From Lithospermum erythrorhizon (lineage: Eukaryota > Streptophyta > Magnoliopsida > Boraginales > Boraginaceae), in contig JADFUC010001644.1 in the NCBI GenBank assembly GCA_019722365.1, forward strand, positions 558,001-622,000: a DNA stretch of 64,000 bases, written 5' to 3'. Both the position numbers and the translations under genes were made by a program. A model generated the notes under the pieces. It searched no databases, was not told where the DNA came from, and worked only from the letters and a program-made list of their open reading frames with translations. Shown here piece after piece: positions 47,090 through 59,108 of this stretch (its first letter is position 1; every line of letters starts with the position of its first letter).

Positions 47090-49080
47090 GAAATGAATTT
47101 ATTTGTTTTTTTTTTTTGATTTTGGGTTTTTTTTTCAATTGTCAACTACAGTAAAAACTCGATAAATTAATACTCGATTATTTAATAAATTCTCTAAGAT
47201 AATATTTTTGGTCATCCCGACTCGGGATATGGTGCTAAATTAATAATTCGTGCTCTTTTTTAGTTCATTTTTCATTATTTGGGGGTTTTTTTTTAATTGT
47301 CAACTACATTAAAACTCGGCAATACATTTATTATTTAATAAATTATCTAAGATATTTTGGTCATCCCGACTCGGGGATATGATGCTAAATTAATAATTTG
47401 TGCTCTTTCGTTTTTCTTTTCATTATTTCTACGCATCTATCATATGTGATCAAGCGCTTTTCTTTTCTCGTTTCATTTTTCACGTGAATTTTAACCCATT
47501 TTTTAACGTTTTTTCTTTCAATTATCGTTTTTTTTAATTATCCACTATAGTAGAAACTCGATAAATTAATGCTCGATTATTTAATAAAATCTTTAAGATA
47601 ATATTTTTGCCCATTCACTTCGTGGATACGATAAATTAATAATTGCGCTATTTTCGCTCATTTTCCATTATTTTTACCCACGGTCACGTGTCTGCATTTT
47701 TTCGTTTGTCATGGGATCGGTTGGCGCGTGAACTTCTTTTCTTTTGTTTTCCTTTTTTTTGGGTTTTTTTTTCAATTATCATTTTTTCTTTCTTTTTCCT
47801 TTTTTTTTTGATTTTTGGGTTTTTATTTGTTTTTTTTTCAATTGTCAACTACAGTAGAAACTCGATAAATTAATACTCGATTATTTAATAGACTCTCTAA
47901 GATAATATTTTTGGTCATCCCGACTTGGGGATATAGTGCTAAATTAATAATTCGTGCTCTTTTTCGTTCTTTTTTCATTATTTCTACGCACGGTCATATG
48001 TGACTTCAGGCTTTTTTTCCTGCTCCTTTTTCATGAATACCCCACCCATTTTTAACGCTTTCAATTATCGCTTTTTTTTAATTATCAACTATAAGAGAAA
48101 CTCGATACAAATTAATGCTCGATTATTTAATAAAATCATTAAGATAATATTTTGGTCCGCCCCAACTCGGGATACGATGCTAAATTAATAATTCGTAAGT
48201 TGCTCATTTCATTATTTCTACGCACGTAACATATGCTACTGCGGCTTTTTTTCGCTTTCACACAGATCGCCAAGCGAAAGTGAACTTCTTTTCTTTTGTT
48301 TTTTCTTTTTTGGGGGTTTTTCAATTATAATTTTTTATCAACTAATTGTGAGAAACTCGAGCAAATTAATATATTTTGGTTATTTAATAAATTCTAAGAT
48401 AATATTTTTTGCCCGTCCACCAAGAATAGGGTGCTAAATTAATAATTCGTGCTCTTTTTCGTTCATTTTTTATTATTTCTATGCACGGTCATATGTGACT
48501 GTGTTTTTTTTTGTTCCTTTTTCAAGTGAATTTTTTTCCTTTTCAAGTGAATTTTTTCCCCTTTTTTAATATTTTTTTCTTTAAATTATCATTAACTGCA
48601 TTAGAAACTCGATAAATTAATCTAACATAATATTTTTGGTCCATCCCAACTCACAATTGCTAAGTTGCCTTCTTTCCATTTAATAATTTGTGCTCTTTTT
48701 CGCTCATTTTTTCATTATTTCCAGCCATCGTCATACGTGAATCGTTTTTTTTTCTGCCTTTCACTTGAATGTTTTCTTTCTTTATTTTAACCATTTTTTT
48801 TCAATTATCGACTATAGTAGAAACTCGATAAATTAATACTGACATTTTAATCTTTTCAATTGTCATTTTAATTATCAACTACACAGAAATTCACAAATTA
48901 ATACTTGATTATTTAATAAACTCTAAGATAATATTTTTATTCTGGTCTGACCATTATAACGTACTTCAAATTAATAATTGCGGTTTTTTCATTCATTTTT
49001 CATTATTTCTACGCACTCAGCCATTTGTAACCTGTGCTTTTTTCAAGTATACATATATTTGCAATTATCAATCGCAGTGA
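47090..49080. repeat. Diverged tandem array, unit about 240-250 bp
   Basis: The string GAAACTCGATAAATTAATAC (or a close variant) occurs about nine times, near 47154, 47312, 47552, 47855, 48096, 48350, 48602, 48819 and 48885. Between copies the order is constant: GATTATTTAATAAA, CTAAGATAATATTTTTGGTC, CATCCCGACTCGGGAT, GCTAAATTAATAATTCGTGC, TCTTTTTCGTTCATTTTTCA and TTATTTCTACGCACGGTCAT, then a T-rich stretch with TTCAATTATC. Most spacings are 217-303 bp; the first is about 160 and the last is a partial unit. No coding frame was found. Confidence 0.85.
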
Positions 49081-50744
49081 GTTCAATTCAACTATCAATA
49101 GAACATCCTCTTGACGGGCACTCCTAACTAGTAAATAATTAAAAATAACATTTTCCTTGATTATTCTATGTTTTGAGGAGTAATGATTTGAATATGAATT
49201 AAAAGTAAAATAATAATTTTTAGAATAGTGAATGAGGATATTCCAATTTTTTTTAATCAAACGATAGGAATTAGAAATTACATACGATATCATACAACAA
49301 TTAAATTCTAAACTAAGCATCGAGAAAGCTAAATTTCCATAAACAAATAGGTTCTCTCAAGTCTATCAAGGATTATCGCTTCGGCCGGATATCAGACTAC
49401 CATCGTAGAACCCACAACCACTTGCCGACGCAATAGAAATTAATCCTCTATGAATCAACCAAAACCTCTTTGAAATAAGACTCTAAGTTATTGATATTCC
49501 TCTAATTTAATGATACCACATTGAAGTAACTGATGTCGAACCGATCTCGAATTGATTCTCGGGTGAGTCTATAGTGGGCTCGAACTTGAGGAGCAATATA
49601 TATACTTCATTCCAACCCCATTTGTTAGCACTTAGCAGGCTAGTGGGTCATTTGTGGGCCTAAAGAAGTATGGCGAGCTCAAGTCGGACTAATGAGTCAA
49701 ATGCTTGGGCCGTCCGGTAAGATCCTATATGCTAAACATCCTTGTTAATTTGTTATGATTACAATTTAATTTTTAATATTTCTAATTTATCAGTTAAGTT
49801 AATTATTATTTAACGAAGTAGTATAATGTGAAATGGATTAAGATTTTAATTTGTAATTTAAGTCGTGTCACTTAACAATGTCATCCAAAATATGAGAAAT
49901 GGCCCATCCTTGTAAATAGCAAAATATATTATGAAAGTGGTCTACTTCTTTTTGTTTTTCGTGTTGAAATTCATTTCTGGAAATCTTTAGATCCAATACA
50001 TCTGAGCTCTTAGATCTGATTTGTATGTCATTGTCTGATGTGCTTACATCTTTTTAAAACAACTTCAATTTGAGAACAAACAAAAAGAAAAAAAGAAAAA
50101 CAGATGGAGCCAATGCAAAATATATACGAGTAACAAATTGGCAAAATGATTCGAGTGGTAGTATTCAAGTAGCTATTGTTGCCATCATAGTCTTGTATAT
50201 GTGACAATTAAGATTATGATAGCAGGCTCAGTCATAGCTATCGTGTCCATGGAGCCGTATGTGTAGATATACATAATAAGTCCATGTCATTTTTTGTTCT
50301 ATTCATATAGATGGAGACATTGTCAAGAAAGATCGGGAAATTATTATTCCTACTAAATTTAGATTTTATTATTATTGGGCCGTGATTGTTATCTATGATA
50401 ATAACAAAAATATTAGCTTTGAAAAAAAAAATACTACGTATTACATACATTCATCATCACTATATTATGCAAATTTGTATACATAATATCATTCAAAGAA
50501 TATATACATATATCTTAAGCAAGTGTTTTATAAATATAGTACAAAGAATGCATACGATTTAACATGAAAGAAAAGAATTACAAAGAAATTATAATAATTT
50601 TAAATAATTATTATTATATATACAATGTCATATAAAATACAAGCAAAGAAAAAAATATAAGAAAGATAATAAAAAGTACGGTGAATATCCTTAATGCTTT
50701 ATTACCGACCTTGACAGAGATTAAAGAAAGGTACTAGTATAAGT
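49081..50744. other. Gene-free spacer
   Basis: AT-rich DNA with a less AT-rich part at 49370-49720. No frame or RNA gene was recognised. Confidence 0.45.
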
Positions 50745-50749
50745 TATTC

Positions 50750-50955
50750 TGTATTATTTTCGTTTCAAAATACATGATCATCTAGAAAAAATTTAGTTTT
50801 TCACAATAGTTGATTGTTTAGAATTTTAATATACATTTTTACAATTCCAATGTAACTTTGTACAATATCAATGTAGTTTTTCACAATCTCTTAACAAATC
50901 AATTTTCATCGATCTAAACAATCATCTATTTTGAAAATTGAAACGGAGGAAGTAT
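50750..50955. mobile_element. Stowaway-like MITE
   Basis: The left end, TATTATTTTCGTTTCAAAAT, is mirrored by the right end ATTTTGAAAATTGAAACGGA with GGAAGTA. Internal arms (ACATGATCATCTAGAAAAAA, ATTGTTTAGAATTTTAATAT) partly pair with ATCGATCTAAACAATCATCT. About 205 bp, non-coding. Confidence 0.55.
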
Positions 50956-50994
50956 AAAGCAGTCGTTAGTTAATAGTCAGAGTTACGGCTATAT

Positions 50995-51208
50995 GACCCG
51001 CAATGGTGGTCAAGTTGGTGGAGTGGTGACCTTGTAATCGTGAAGTCATGAGTTCGATTTCCTCTACCAATACTTTCTCGCTCGAGTCTGTCACACATGA
51101 TTTGCCTAGTGTGGTTTACCTGACCGACGGAATTTGCAGGCTATTGCGCTATCCCGAAGTTTACCCAGTACATACTTAAAAAGTAGCGGCTGCGATCCAT
51201 TTTAAAAA
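50995..51208 (+). mobile_element. tRNA-derived SINE with 16-bp target duplication
   Basis: The element begins GACCCGCAATGGTGGTCAAG. A pol III A box (TGGTCAAGTTGG, about 51007-51018) and a B box (GAGTTCGATTTCC, about 51050-51062) lie 32 bp apart as in tRNA-like SINE heads. The body contains TTGCCTAGTGTGGTTTACC and AATTTGCAGGCTATTGCGC, and the tail is T/A-rich. Both sides carry the same 16 bp AGAGTTACGGCTATAT (50979-50994 and 51209-51224), a perfect target-site duplication made by LINE-type integration. The lack of differences indicates a fairly young insertion. A decayed relative lies at 15978-16092. Confidence 0.9.
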
Positions 51209-51224
51209 AGAGTTACGGCTATAT

Positions 51225-52196
51225 ATAGAATAATACCGTGTAATCTGCTTAATTAGTGCTAAGTTTTCAAAAAGATTTACTGATCTCCAAGAGATCAAGG
51301 ATGAGGATACAAATTACAATTACCGAGGCCCGGCAGATTTGGCACACAATCATTGTCAAGATGGTACACACAATTAAAATATCACATTCAATTTGTACTA
51401 CAATAACACCAAGAACAAGGATAGTACTGTATTTTATGAATATAATTATTCAATGCATGATATAAAATTATAATATTAATTTTGATCATTAATAGATAGC
51501 CTTGTTAATATGTTGTGAAAAGATACCAAAAAAATACTACGAAATTATTTTCTAGAAACAAAGCTAATTGTATGTATTTTATTTTATGTTAAAAAGAAAT
51601 AATGAAAGTAATTAATGGCCTATTCAAAAACATATCCTCAAGGATGAGTTTGGCTTCTAGAGTCGTCGTATACGTATGGATCAATGCCTAGGACACCAAG
51701 AAAGATGTTCATTTATCTTACCTAAAAGGCGTGGTTGATGATCAAATTGAAGGAGTTGTTGATATTGAGCCGATTATCATCATGTTTATTATGAGTAGAT
51801 ATACAAAGTTGTTCGGAATATATAGTCCATAAATAAGATCAAATTCAACTAATTTTGTTGCACGTATTTGGAGCTTTATATGGTGCGTTATTATTTCTTT
51901 TCATAAACAATTGAATTAGGAAAAAAGTCGTTCAAGTACTCAATTCACCATTAGAAAATAAGATAAGATTAGAGAGGTAGATAGAGAGAGGGAACAAGAA
52001 CGAAAATAGTGAAATTATTACATTTGACTTTTCATTAATGACATACTTCTCACCTCTCAAATTGTATGGGTGCATATATTGGAGAATTGATTAAAACATA
52101 TTATGATAATCTGGATCTCAAATTAATCGTCGAATGATAGTTTCTTAAAATGAGAGATTATTCAGAGACATATATGGGAGAATAGCTATAATTGTA
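51225..52196. other. Gene-free spacer
   Basis: AT-rich, with a short stretch (about 51630-51800) whose composition hints at an old coding fragment (GAGTTTGGCTTCTAGAGTCG) but no readable protein. Confidence 0.4.
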
Positions 52197-52453
52197 TACT
52201 TCTTTCGTTTTTTTTTAATTATCATTTTAATCATTTGTACATAGATTAAAAATAAGAAAACATAGTCAAAAAGTACATTGAAAATGTAGAATAATAATCA
52301 ATTGAAACAATATCATTGGTTGGTTGTTAATTTAAAGAGATAAGCAATAAAACATTACATTGAAAATGTAAAAATGTTATTTATTATGCTAAAACGATAT
52401 TTTCAAATAAATTTTTTTTGCTAAAATGACAACTAAAAAAACTGAGAGAGGTA
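52197..52453. mobile_element. MITE, Stowaway-like
   Basis: The left end TACTTCTTTCGTTTTTTTTT with AATTATCATTTTAA is mirrored by the right end, which in reverse reads TACCTCTCTCAGTTTTTTTA with GTTGTCATTTTAG. Inverted repeats of about 35 bp flank a 190-bp AT-rich body. Confidence 0.6.
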
Positions 52454-52644
52454 TATTATAAAAAAATGTTAATTACCAAAATATTTTTTAAATGAAACCA
52501 AATATATGAATTCTATATTATTTAAAATAAAAATAAAAGATTATTCATTATCAAAACTTAGTCTCAAAAAATAATTACATTGATTAATTTGAATTGGAAT
52601 GAGGATAAATTGTGATGGATTGCTTGCTATATGTCGATATGTAT

Positions 52645-53630
52645 TGATGGAATTTTATATGCATAACTTGAATGAAATAATTAAATATGCACATAAATAG
52701 GATCGTCTTAAATTATATATTTCAGATCTAAATAATATGTTATAATATATATATAAAGTAAGCATCAGCTACAATTTGCGCCGGAATTAATCGCAAGAAT
52801 AAATCTTTCAATTTAAGCCTTTGAATTTCAATTGCTAGCATCACAAAATTGTAACGACTCTAGTTGGTCGCACACCAAGAGAGGCTTCAATCTAATACTT
52901 AGGTCTCATGAACAAGTAGGCAATTGGATGGAATTATCAAAGCAAGAATTTCAATCTTGCACTTGATAGTTGCCAATACAGACAGTATGAGGCCGAAAAA
53001 CTATTTTGGTGGCTAGATTTTTTTGACGCCTTATGAAAACCTAATAAGACTAAGCATATGTAGGTTCTCTAAATTAACTCGAAAAGCTCAACCGGTCAGC
53101 TTTAATGAAATTTAATTCGCTTAATTTAATTAAACCGTTAAGTAAATTAAACATGAACAAGTTATTAATAAGTAAATTCAACAAGTTACTAACGAGCCTA
53201 ACTAATTTATTAAATTCAATTAAACCGACTAGTTAATTACTTTAGGTTTATCCAATTTATATTTTACATTATCACGAAAAATTCTCGACCGAAAATATTC
53301 GTTGATTACAATCAACTTTCAATTTAGCAAGTACTATTTTTATTTCATACATGAAACGTAACTCAACGCCATCAGATACAGGATTTTTCTAGGCTCGTAT
53401 AAAATGTATAATAATATAATAGACCATTAATATTATTATAACGGTTATGCATGGGATCTAGCAATCTGGCATAACCCCTGGCATATCGTGAGAACCCGAC
53501 TAGTAATTACAATTACTATGGTTGAATGTTCCGTTTATGTAATCACATTCACTAAACTAGTAAATGAATTATTCAACAATCAGAAGAACGGACATAATAA
53601 ATTTAAACCAATAACTATTGATTTCCAACA
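52645..53630 (-). repeat. 3' LTR of the copia element
   Basis: 986 bp, with the + strand edge at TGATGGAATTTTATATGCAT. It shares with the right LTR the blocks AATTATCAAAGCAAGAATTT/CAATCTTGCACTTGATA, AGGCCGAAAAACTATTTTGG and TTTATCCAATTTATATTTTA. It contains about 270 bp (roughly 53320-53600) absent from the other LTR. Confidence 0.8.
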
Positions 53631-53643
53631 CTCCCACTTGGCC
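53631..53643 (-). other. Polypurine tract of the copia element
   Basis: The minus strand reads GGCCAAGTGGGAG directly before the 3' LTR start TGTTGG, the standard copia second-strand primer context. Confidence 0.7.
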
Positions 53644-54399
53644 TCAGACGTTTACAATTCCTTTGTTCGGGCGATCTCTAGTCACGTACTAACCATAAGA
53701 AGTATCATGAAATACCCAATGACTTCTTTTACTCAAACTATGAAATCATATCGATAAACCGACAACGCCGGGTACTCAAGGACGGACAAATCCCCGGCAC
53801 ATATCAACATCATAATAATATAGCAAAGACTAACCATCAATTGTTATGATCCCCGCTTAAGTATACATTTGACATAGTCAGCACAATAACCTATATAATA
53901 TAGATAGTTATATACGTTAGTCTAAGAATCGCTAAAGTTCGATAGTTCTGGGCAACCATAGATACGTATATACATACTTCTATGATTTTGTGACGGTCAA
54001 ACCACCGCTTATACAAAACTGACAACCCATAAGATTGATTAGACTTACAAGCTCTCGTGATCCAAAAAAATCGATCATCAATAGATAACTATGATGTCAT
54101 CAAATGCTAGTTGCCCCAAAACTATCAAGATTCCATCAGAAAAAATGACTATATTATTACTTTCTAGACTAAGAGGTTTCTTGTCAACGCCACAGTTGCC
54201 TCTAAAAACTACGACTTGCTCGGGGATTTATTATTTCAACCAATCAGGAAACAATAAATGACTATATGAATAAATTACCCATTCATATCATAGCTTAACA
54301 ATCGATTGTAAAACAAGAACTACCTTATTCAATCAATTGCTTAACTTATTTCAGAAGGTAAGTGAACTAGCTCCCACTGAATCTTGCATTGTTCAATTT

Positions 54400-54790
54400 C
54401 TTCTTCGATCTCGTGAAATCAAACTTGATTTAATCACAGAAGAATATATCAACTCCGAGATGCTTGCTCAAGTCCACACGTGGATCCTTAAGCTTGTATG
54501 AATCTCTTAGGTCCTTTAGGACATGCAGTTTTAAGACAATGATTACAATCAATGCCCTTAACTGTAAAGCTACTTACAAGTAGTCTTACAACCATCTGCT
54601 CTTCAACCATGAAATTAACGATGGCTAAGATTATCCCCATATAGTCATATACGCTTGTAGGCAAAAATGGATTTTAAACCTTTGCCATAAGCTTTTGCCT
54701 CAAATCAGGACATTACCATCTGGGTCCAGTTTTTTCTCAAATACCCACTTACACTCAGTGGTCGAACCCCACTAGTTAAGTGTAACAAGG
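54400..54790 (-). pseudogene. Reverse-transcriptase remnant of the copia element
   Basis: The minus strand at about 54700-54775 reads S-T-E-C-K-W-V-F-E-K-K-L-D-P-D-G-N-V, the usual opening of copia RT. About 200 bp on is a decayed L-x-x-S-x-x-G-L-x-Q-A-S-R-S motif (about 54450-54500). Stops and frameshifts separate them, and the polymerase active-site motif was not found. Confidence 0.65.
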
Positions 54791-57212
54791 ACAAAACCTC
54801 ATTTTGGTATATATAAAGACTATTCAGTTTTATGGTAGTTAGCCATTTCTCGGGTTATTATTGGGCAGATTTACAATACAATTAAAGTGTGTTAAAATAT
54901 ATCTATCTTATTAAATACATATTACCTTTGTCCATTCTAGACAACAAGCCAAAGTTGTTTGTCAAACATAAAGCTTGAGTTGTCTCACAATTGAGCATGA
55001 ATACATTTAATTTAGAGGTAAGTGCAGCGACTTTGATATGCGAATTTATTTCATTCATTGTGTTTCAACTACATTGAACACAATTCTTACTTGTATTACT
55101 CAACTAGTGACACATCTAAGGTAGAATGGAAATTACTTTGGTATACAAAATTGAAAGATTTTATCCTTTGTGTTTTAACTTCATTAAACACAATTCTTTA
55201 CTTACGTATCTCATCAAGTATGCTTTTAAGATTAGAATGATGTCTCATTTCTCGGATAATACATTACTCATGTCGATGATACTTAATTCAGAACTTGATA
55301 GTATTTATATAGTCCTCCCCATTCTCTTATCAATTCTGATGTATCATTCAATGACTTATATTCTCGATCAAATTGTATGTGAACATACAACCTAAACCAA
55401 GATTAACGCATTCTCCTACTAAATTAGTAGGAGTTGACTCATTTTATCTTTGCAAGATTGAACTCAAGTCTTGTTAAAGTCATGTTCTACAAGTATTACT
55501 CAATTGTTTGTTATTCAAAATATCATGTCCTTTTAAGAAGAATAGAATAACATTCCTCTAATCAGAATCACCTGATACATAGATGGAAATGTGTAGGTGT
55601 CCATATTAAATATGACATCCTCTTCTACTCATATAGGTCCAAAGAAAACAGTTTGAAATTTCAAACTATAGTTCTTCATGCACTCAACTTTACAAGTGGT
55701 GTACGAACTAAGTAGATAATATTGCTTATTGGTTCTTACAAAACCACAAGCTTTAGCTCATCAAAATTCACGAACCAAGTTCATCACGCCAGAACTAAAT
55801 ACCACACCCATTACGTCTCGGTAATGTAGATACACAATACTCAAGATCATCCAGCCTTTCAATTGAGTTATAAAAAAGAGATTAAACTATTCATTTAATG
55901 TTTGTATTTTAATTAAAGACAATATAAACATATTACTTTCATAGTATCATCACCTTTAATCGAGATCAAAATTAATTACCTATCAATTCATTACGTGACG
56001 TTGTTCAATTGAACCTAAGTTCATGTAACGGTCCACATGATTAAGTCAAGTATTAAATGGTCCTTATTAGCACACAACCATTTTCAATGACTTACGGCTG
56101 AAAAAATGCATTATCATTTACAACACTATATTACCTTAATTTTATGGATTTCTCCTTAACTTGTTTTATTTCACATTATAAAGTTATATATGTGATTTGT
56201 CCAATTAACGATGAATAAACAGGTAAACAATGTATGTTAATCATAATAGGAAAAATGCAATTTCAAATAGTGTAGTTCAAAAATATTCTAACATATATAA
56301 ACAAATGTAAAACATTATACTCATACTTCAAATCTCACAAAATGTACAAGGTATCCAAGATCCGTTGTGGTTGAAATCCAAACGGCAACACAACATACAT
56401 TTTGAATTCTAGTACAACGGTAGATTAACTAATCAATTGTGTACCACTACACAACTCTCAATACCACACTCCGAACAGTACCCGACAAGGGCTCACCGAA
56501 CCCACAACGTTAGTGGAAATCACCGGTTAAGCAACCAATTAAACCAATTCGTTATTACTTGGAATGATCATCTGAAAGCCCACAATGTTAGTGAAAATCA
56601 CTTCAACATGATCCATTGTCATACCTATCACTCTATTATCTAGTACATCTATCATCACAAGGTGCCTGCAGCCGTGATAAGTTGCACAACTTTAAAATTG
56701 GCTCGATATTTCTCATTAAATTTAATGATGAGATTAATATTATTTGATTATTATTTAACATGTATAATAGCACATACTCAAGTAATATGCACATCATAAA
56801 AATAAATAAATAATACACATTCAGGAGATATATGATATGACCCAAAAATAAAATAGACCTATTACAACACTTTACAAAGTGTAATACTAACATAAGGCCC
56901 TACCAACATTTTACAAAATGCGTTGTTGTATTCTCCTTAACTGAAACTTCAAGTTTGCTAAATGTCGTCCTGATGAAACGCCATCTTCTAATACCTCCAC
57001 ATCAAGACATGATTTTAGTAACTCCAATTAAGACAAAGACGCATGTCAGGATAAAATAAAATAAATAAATATGATCACCGGTCGCTTACAACGACAAACT
57101 GTTGCATCGTATTTAAATAAAATATAAAACTAGGTCATATCAAAATATCCCCTTTTCATTCTCAATACAATATATATATGCAAGAAATTGAATCACATAG
57201 CCTGGATTTATA

Positions 57213-57213
57213 C

Positions 57214-57251
<38 letters not shown>

Positions 57252-57252
57252 A
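57213..57252. repeat. (TA)n/(TATG)n microsatellite
   Basis: About 13 TA units followed by three TATG units, inside the copia element. Confidence 0.9.
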
Positions 57253-58395
57253 CAAATAAAAATAGAAAACATGTTAATCGAATAATCCATGTTAAAATAA
57301 TATATTTTATAATTAATACTATCTTTAAAATACATAAATTAATTATCGTGTTTGTACAAATGTATAAGTATATTTAAATAATTATTCCAGTTAATATAAT
57401 GCATTTCATAAGTATTTATATTAATCTACACTAGTTTTAATATTACATGTAATTTACCAACACTTTAATTAATATTGAAAGTGATAATAACTAAAAGAGA
57501 ACGTTTTAATCACTTTAAAATCATTAATAGTCATGAAAATATATTTTCATACTCAAATAATGATTTGTGTGCGCAAATTCAAAATCAAATTACCAAAATA
57601 GAAAATACTAATTAAATAGAATTCTCTAGTTAAGGTAGGATTTTAAACTAAAACCCTACCACCAAATCATCCGCCCACGTTGTACTCACCATCACCCGAC
57701 TCCTATAGCCACACGCCACCTCATATTAAAGAGGACGACGCCAAATTGTGAACCGCCGACGGAGTACTATTCTGACACCGACGAGCCTCACTCTCAAGGA
57801 AGGCACGTGTGCAATTTTTTAAGCAAGCTGCATTTTCTGCTTAATTCACTTGATTTTCAAAATTGATTTGAATGACTTAAACTTAGCCAAATCACTTGAT
57901 TTTTGAAATGTAGATTCTCTGAACCAAAATAAAATTTTGAGAATTGGAAATTTACAAAAACCTTTCCATATTTCGAGTTATTCACGTTTTAAAATCTAAA
58001 ATAATTAATTTCCTAAATTATTTTGAGGGACTTAACAAATTCAAAAAAAATTTGAACAATTTGTGAAGAACCCTAATTTTAAACAAAGTCTCTAAAAAAA
58101 TTGGGTTTGTAAAATTCAACCTTTAATACACACGATTAACAACTTTTATTTTATTGCTTTATAAAGTACATAAAATCAATCTCTTTTATTACATAAACAT
58201 AAAACCAATTGTGTTAATTCACATATACAATTCATGTACAGTAAAATAACACCAATAAATAGAAAAATATTCATTCTAATAATCATGGCCGAATTCATAC
58301 AAATTTTATTACATAAAATTATTTCGGTTATCAATGAACAATTAAATAATTCATGTTTAATAGATCTAGATCAAAATATATAAAATTAAAGCAGC

Positions 58396-58407
58396 CTCTT
58401 GATACCA
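58396..58407 (-). other. Primer-binding site of the copia element
   Basis: TGGTATCAAGAG on the minus strand, one base after the 5' LTR end. It agrees with the initiator-Met tRNA complement except for one extra A. Confidence 0.7.
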
Positions 58408-58408
58408 C

Positions 58409-59108
58409 TGATGGAATTTTATATGCATAAATTGTAAAATAATCAAATACGCATAAACAAGATCAGCTTTAAATATATATTTTAGGGATCTAAATAATAT
58501 GTTACAATATATATGTAAGTGTTAAGACTTACAATTTACACTGAATTAATCAAAGAACAAATCTTTCACGTAAGCCCCTCATTTCAATTCCAATTGTTGG
58601 CATCACAAAATGGCAATGCCTCTAGCTAGTTGCACACCGGTGAGAGGTTAACCAAAGATTTCTGGGTCCGCTAGAACACGTGGCATCAATGGAATTATCA
58701 GCAAGAATTTCAATCTTGCACTTGATAAGTTTTCGGCTACGCCATGACAGGGAGGAGGCCGAAAAAACTATTTTGGCGGCTAGGTTTTTTTTGTGTGTTG
58801 TCTTATGAAAACCTAATGAGCCTTGCTTATATAGAGGTTCTCACCCAACTCAAAAGCTCAACCGAATAGTTTAATGAGCCGAATTCGCTTAATTTAATTA
58901 AAACCTAAGAAATTAAAATGTAACAAGCTTATTAATAAAGAATTAACGAGCTCAACTAATTATTAAATTAATTAAACCGACTAGTTCATTACTTAGGTTT
59001 ATCCAATTTATATTTTACATTATCAATAAAAATTCTCAATTGAAAATATTCGTTGATTACAATCAAGAAATATAATAAATAAAACCAATAACAATTAATT
59101 TTGTAACA
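58409..59108 (-). repeat. 5' LTR of the copia element (internally deleted)
   Basis: 700 bp, about 290 bp shorter than the 3' LTR. The + strand joins CGTTGATTACAATCAA directly to a stretch ending AAAACCAATAACAATTAATT. Substitutions against the other LTR are frequent, so the insertion is old. Confidence 0.75.

Larger units (their letters stand above)
52645..59108 (-). mobile_element. Degenerate Ty1/copia LTR retrotransposon
   Basis: A minus-strand element with two similar long repeats at its ends: 3' LTR at 52645-53630 and 5' LTR at 58409-59108. On the minus strand both LTRs end ATTCCATCA, and the 3' LTR starts TGTTGGAAAT, so the TG...CA rule holds. A primer-binding site TGGTATCAAGAG (58396-58407) follows the 5' LTR, matching initiator-Met tRNA as in copia elements. 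A polypurine tract CAAGTGGGAG precedes the 3' LTR (53631-53640). Reverse-transcriptase traces are present. Flanking 5-mers TGTAT (left) and TGTAC (right) could be a decayed target duplication. The interior has many stops and a lot of AT-rich non-coding sequence, so it cannot be autonomous. Confidence 0.8.

Noticed and set aside
53488..55395. Plus-strand frames inside the copia element
   Set aside because: The element reads on the minus strand (PBS, polypurine tract and RT traces agree); the plus frames have no similarity.
56437..56643. Possible gene with repeated ACAACGTTAGTGGAAATCAC motif
   Set aside because: Within the copia interior. The motif occurs only twice, and the frame lacks any domain.
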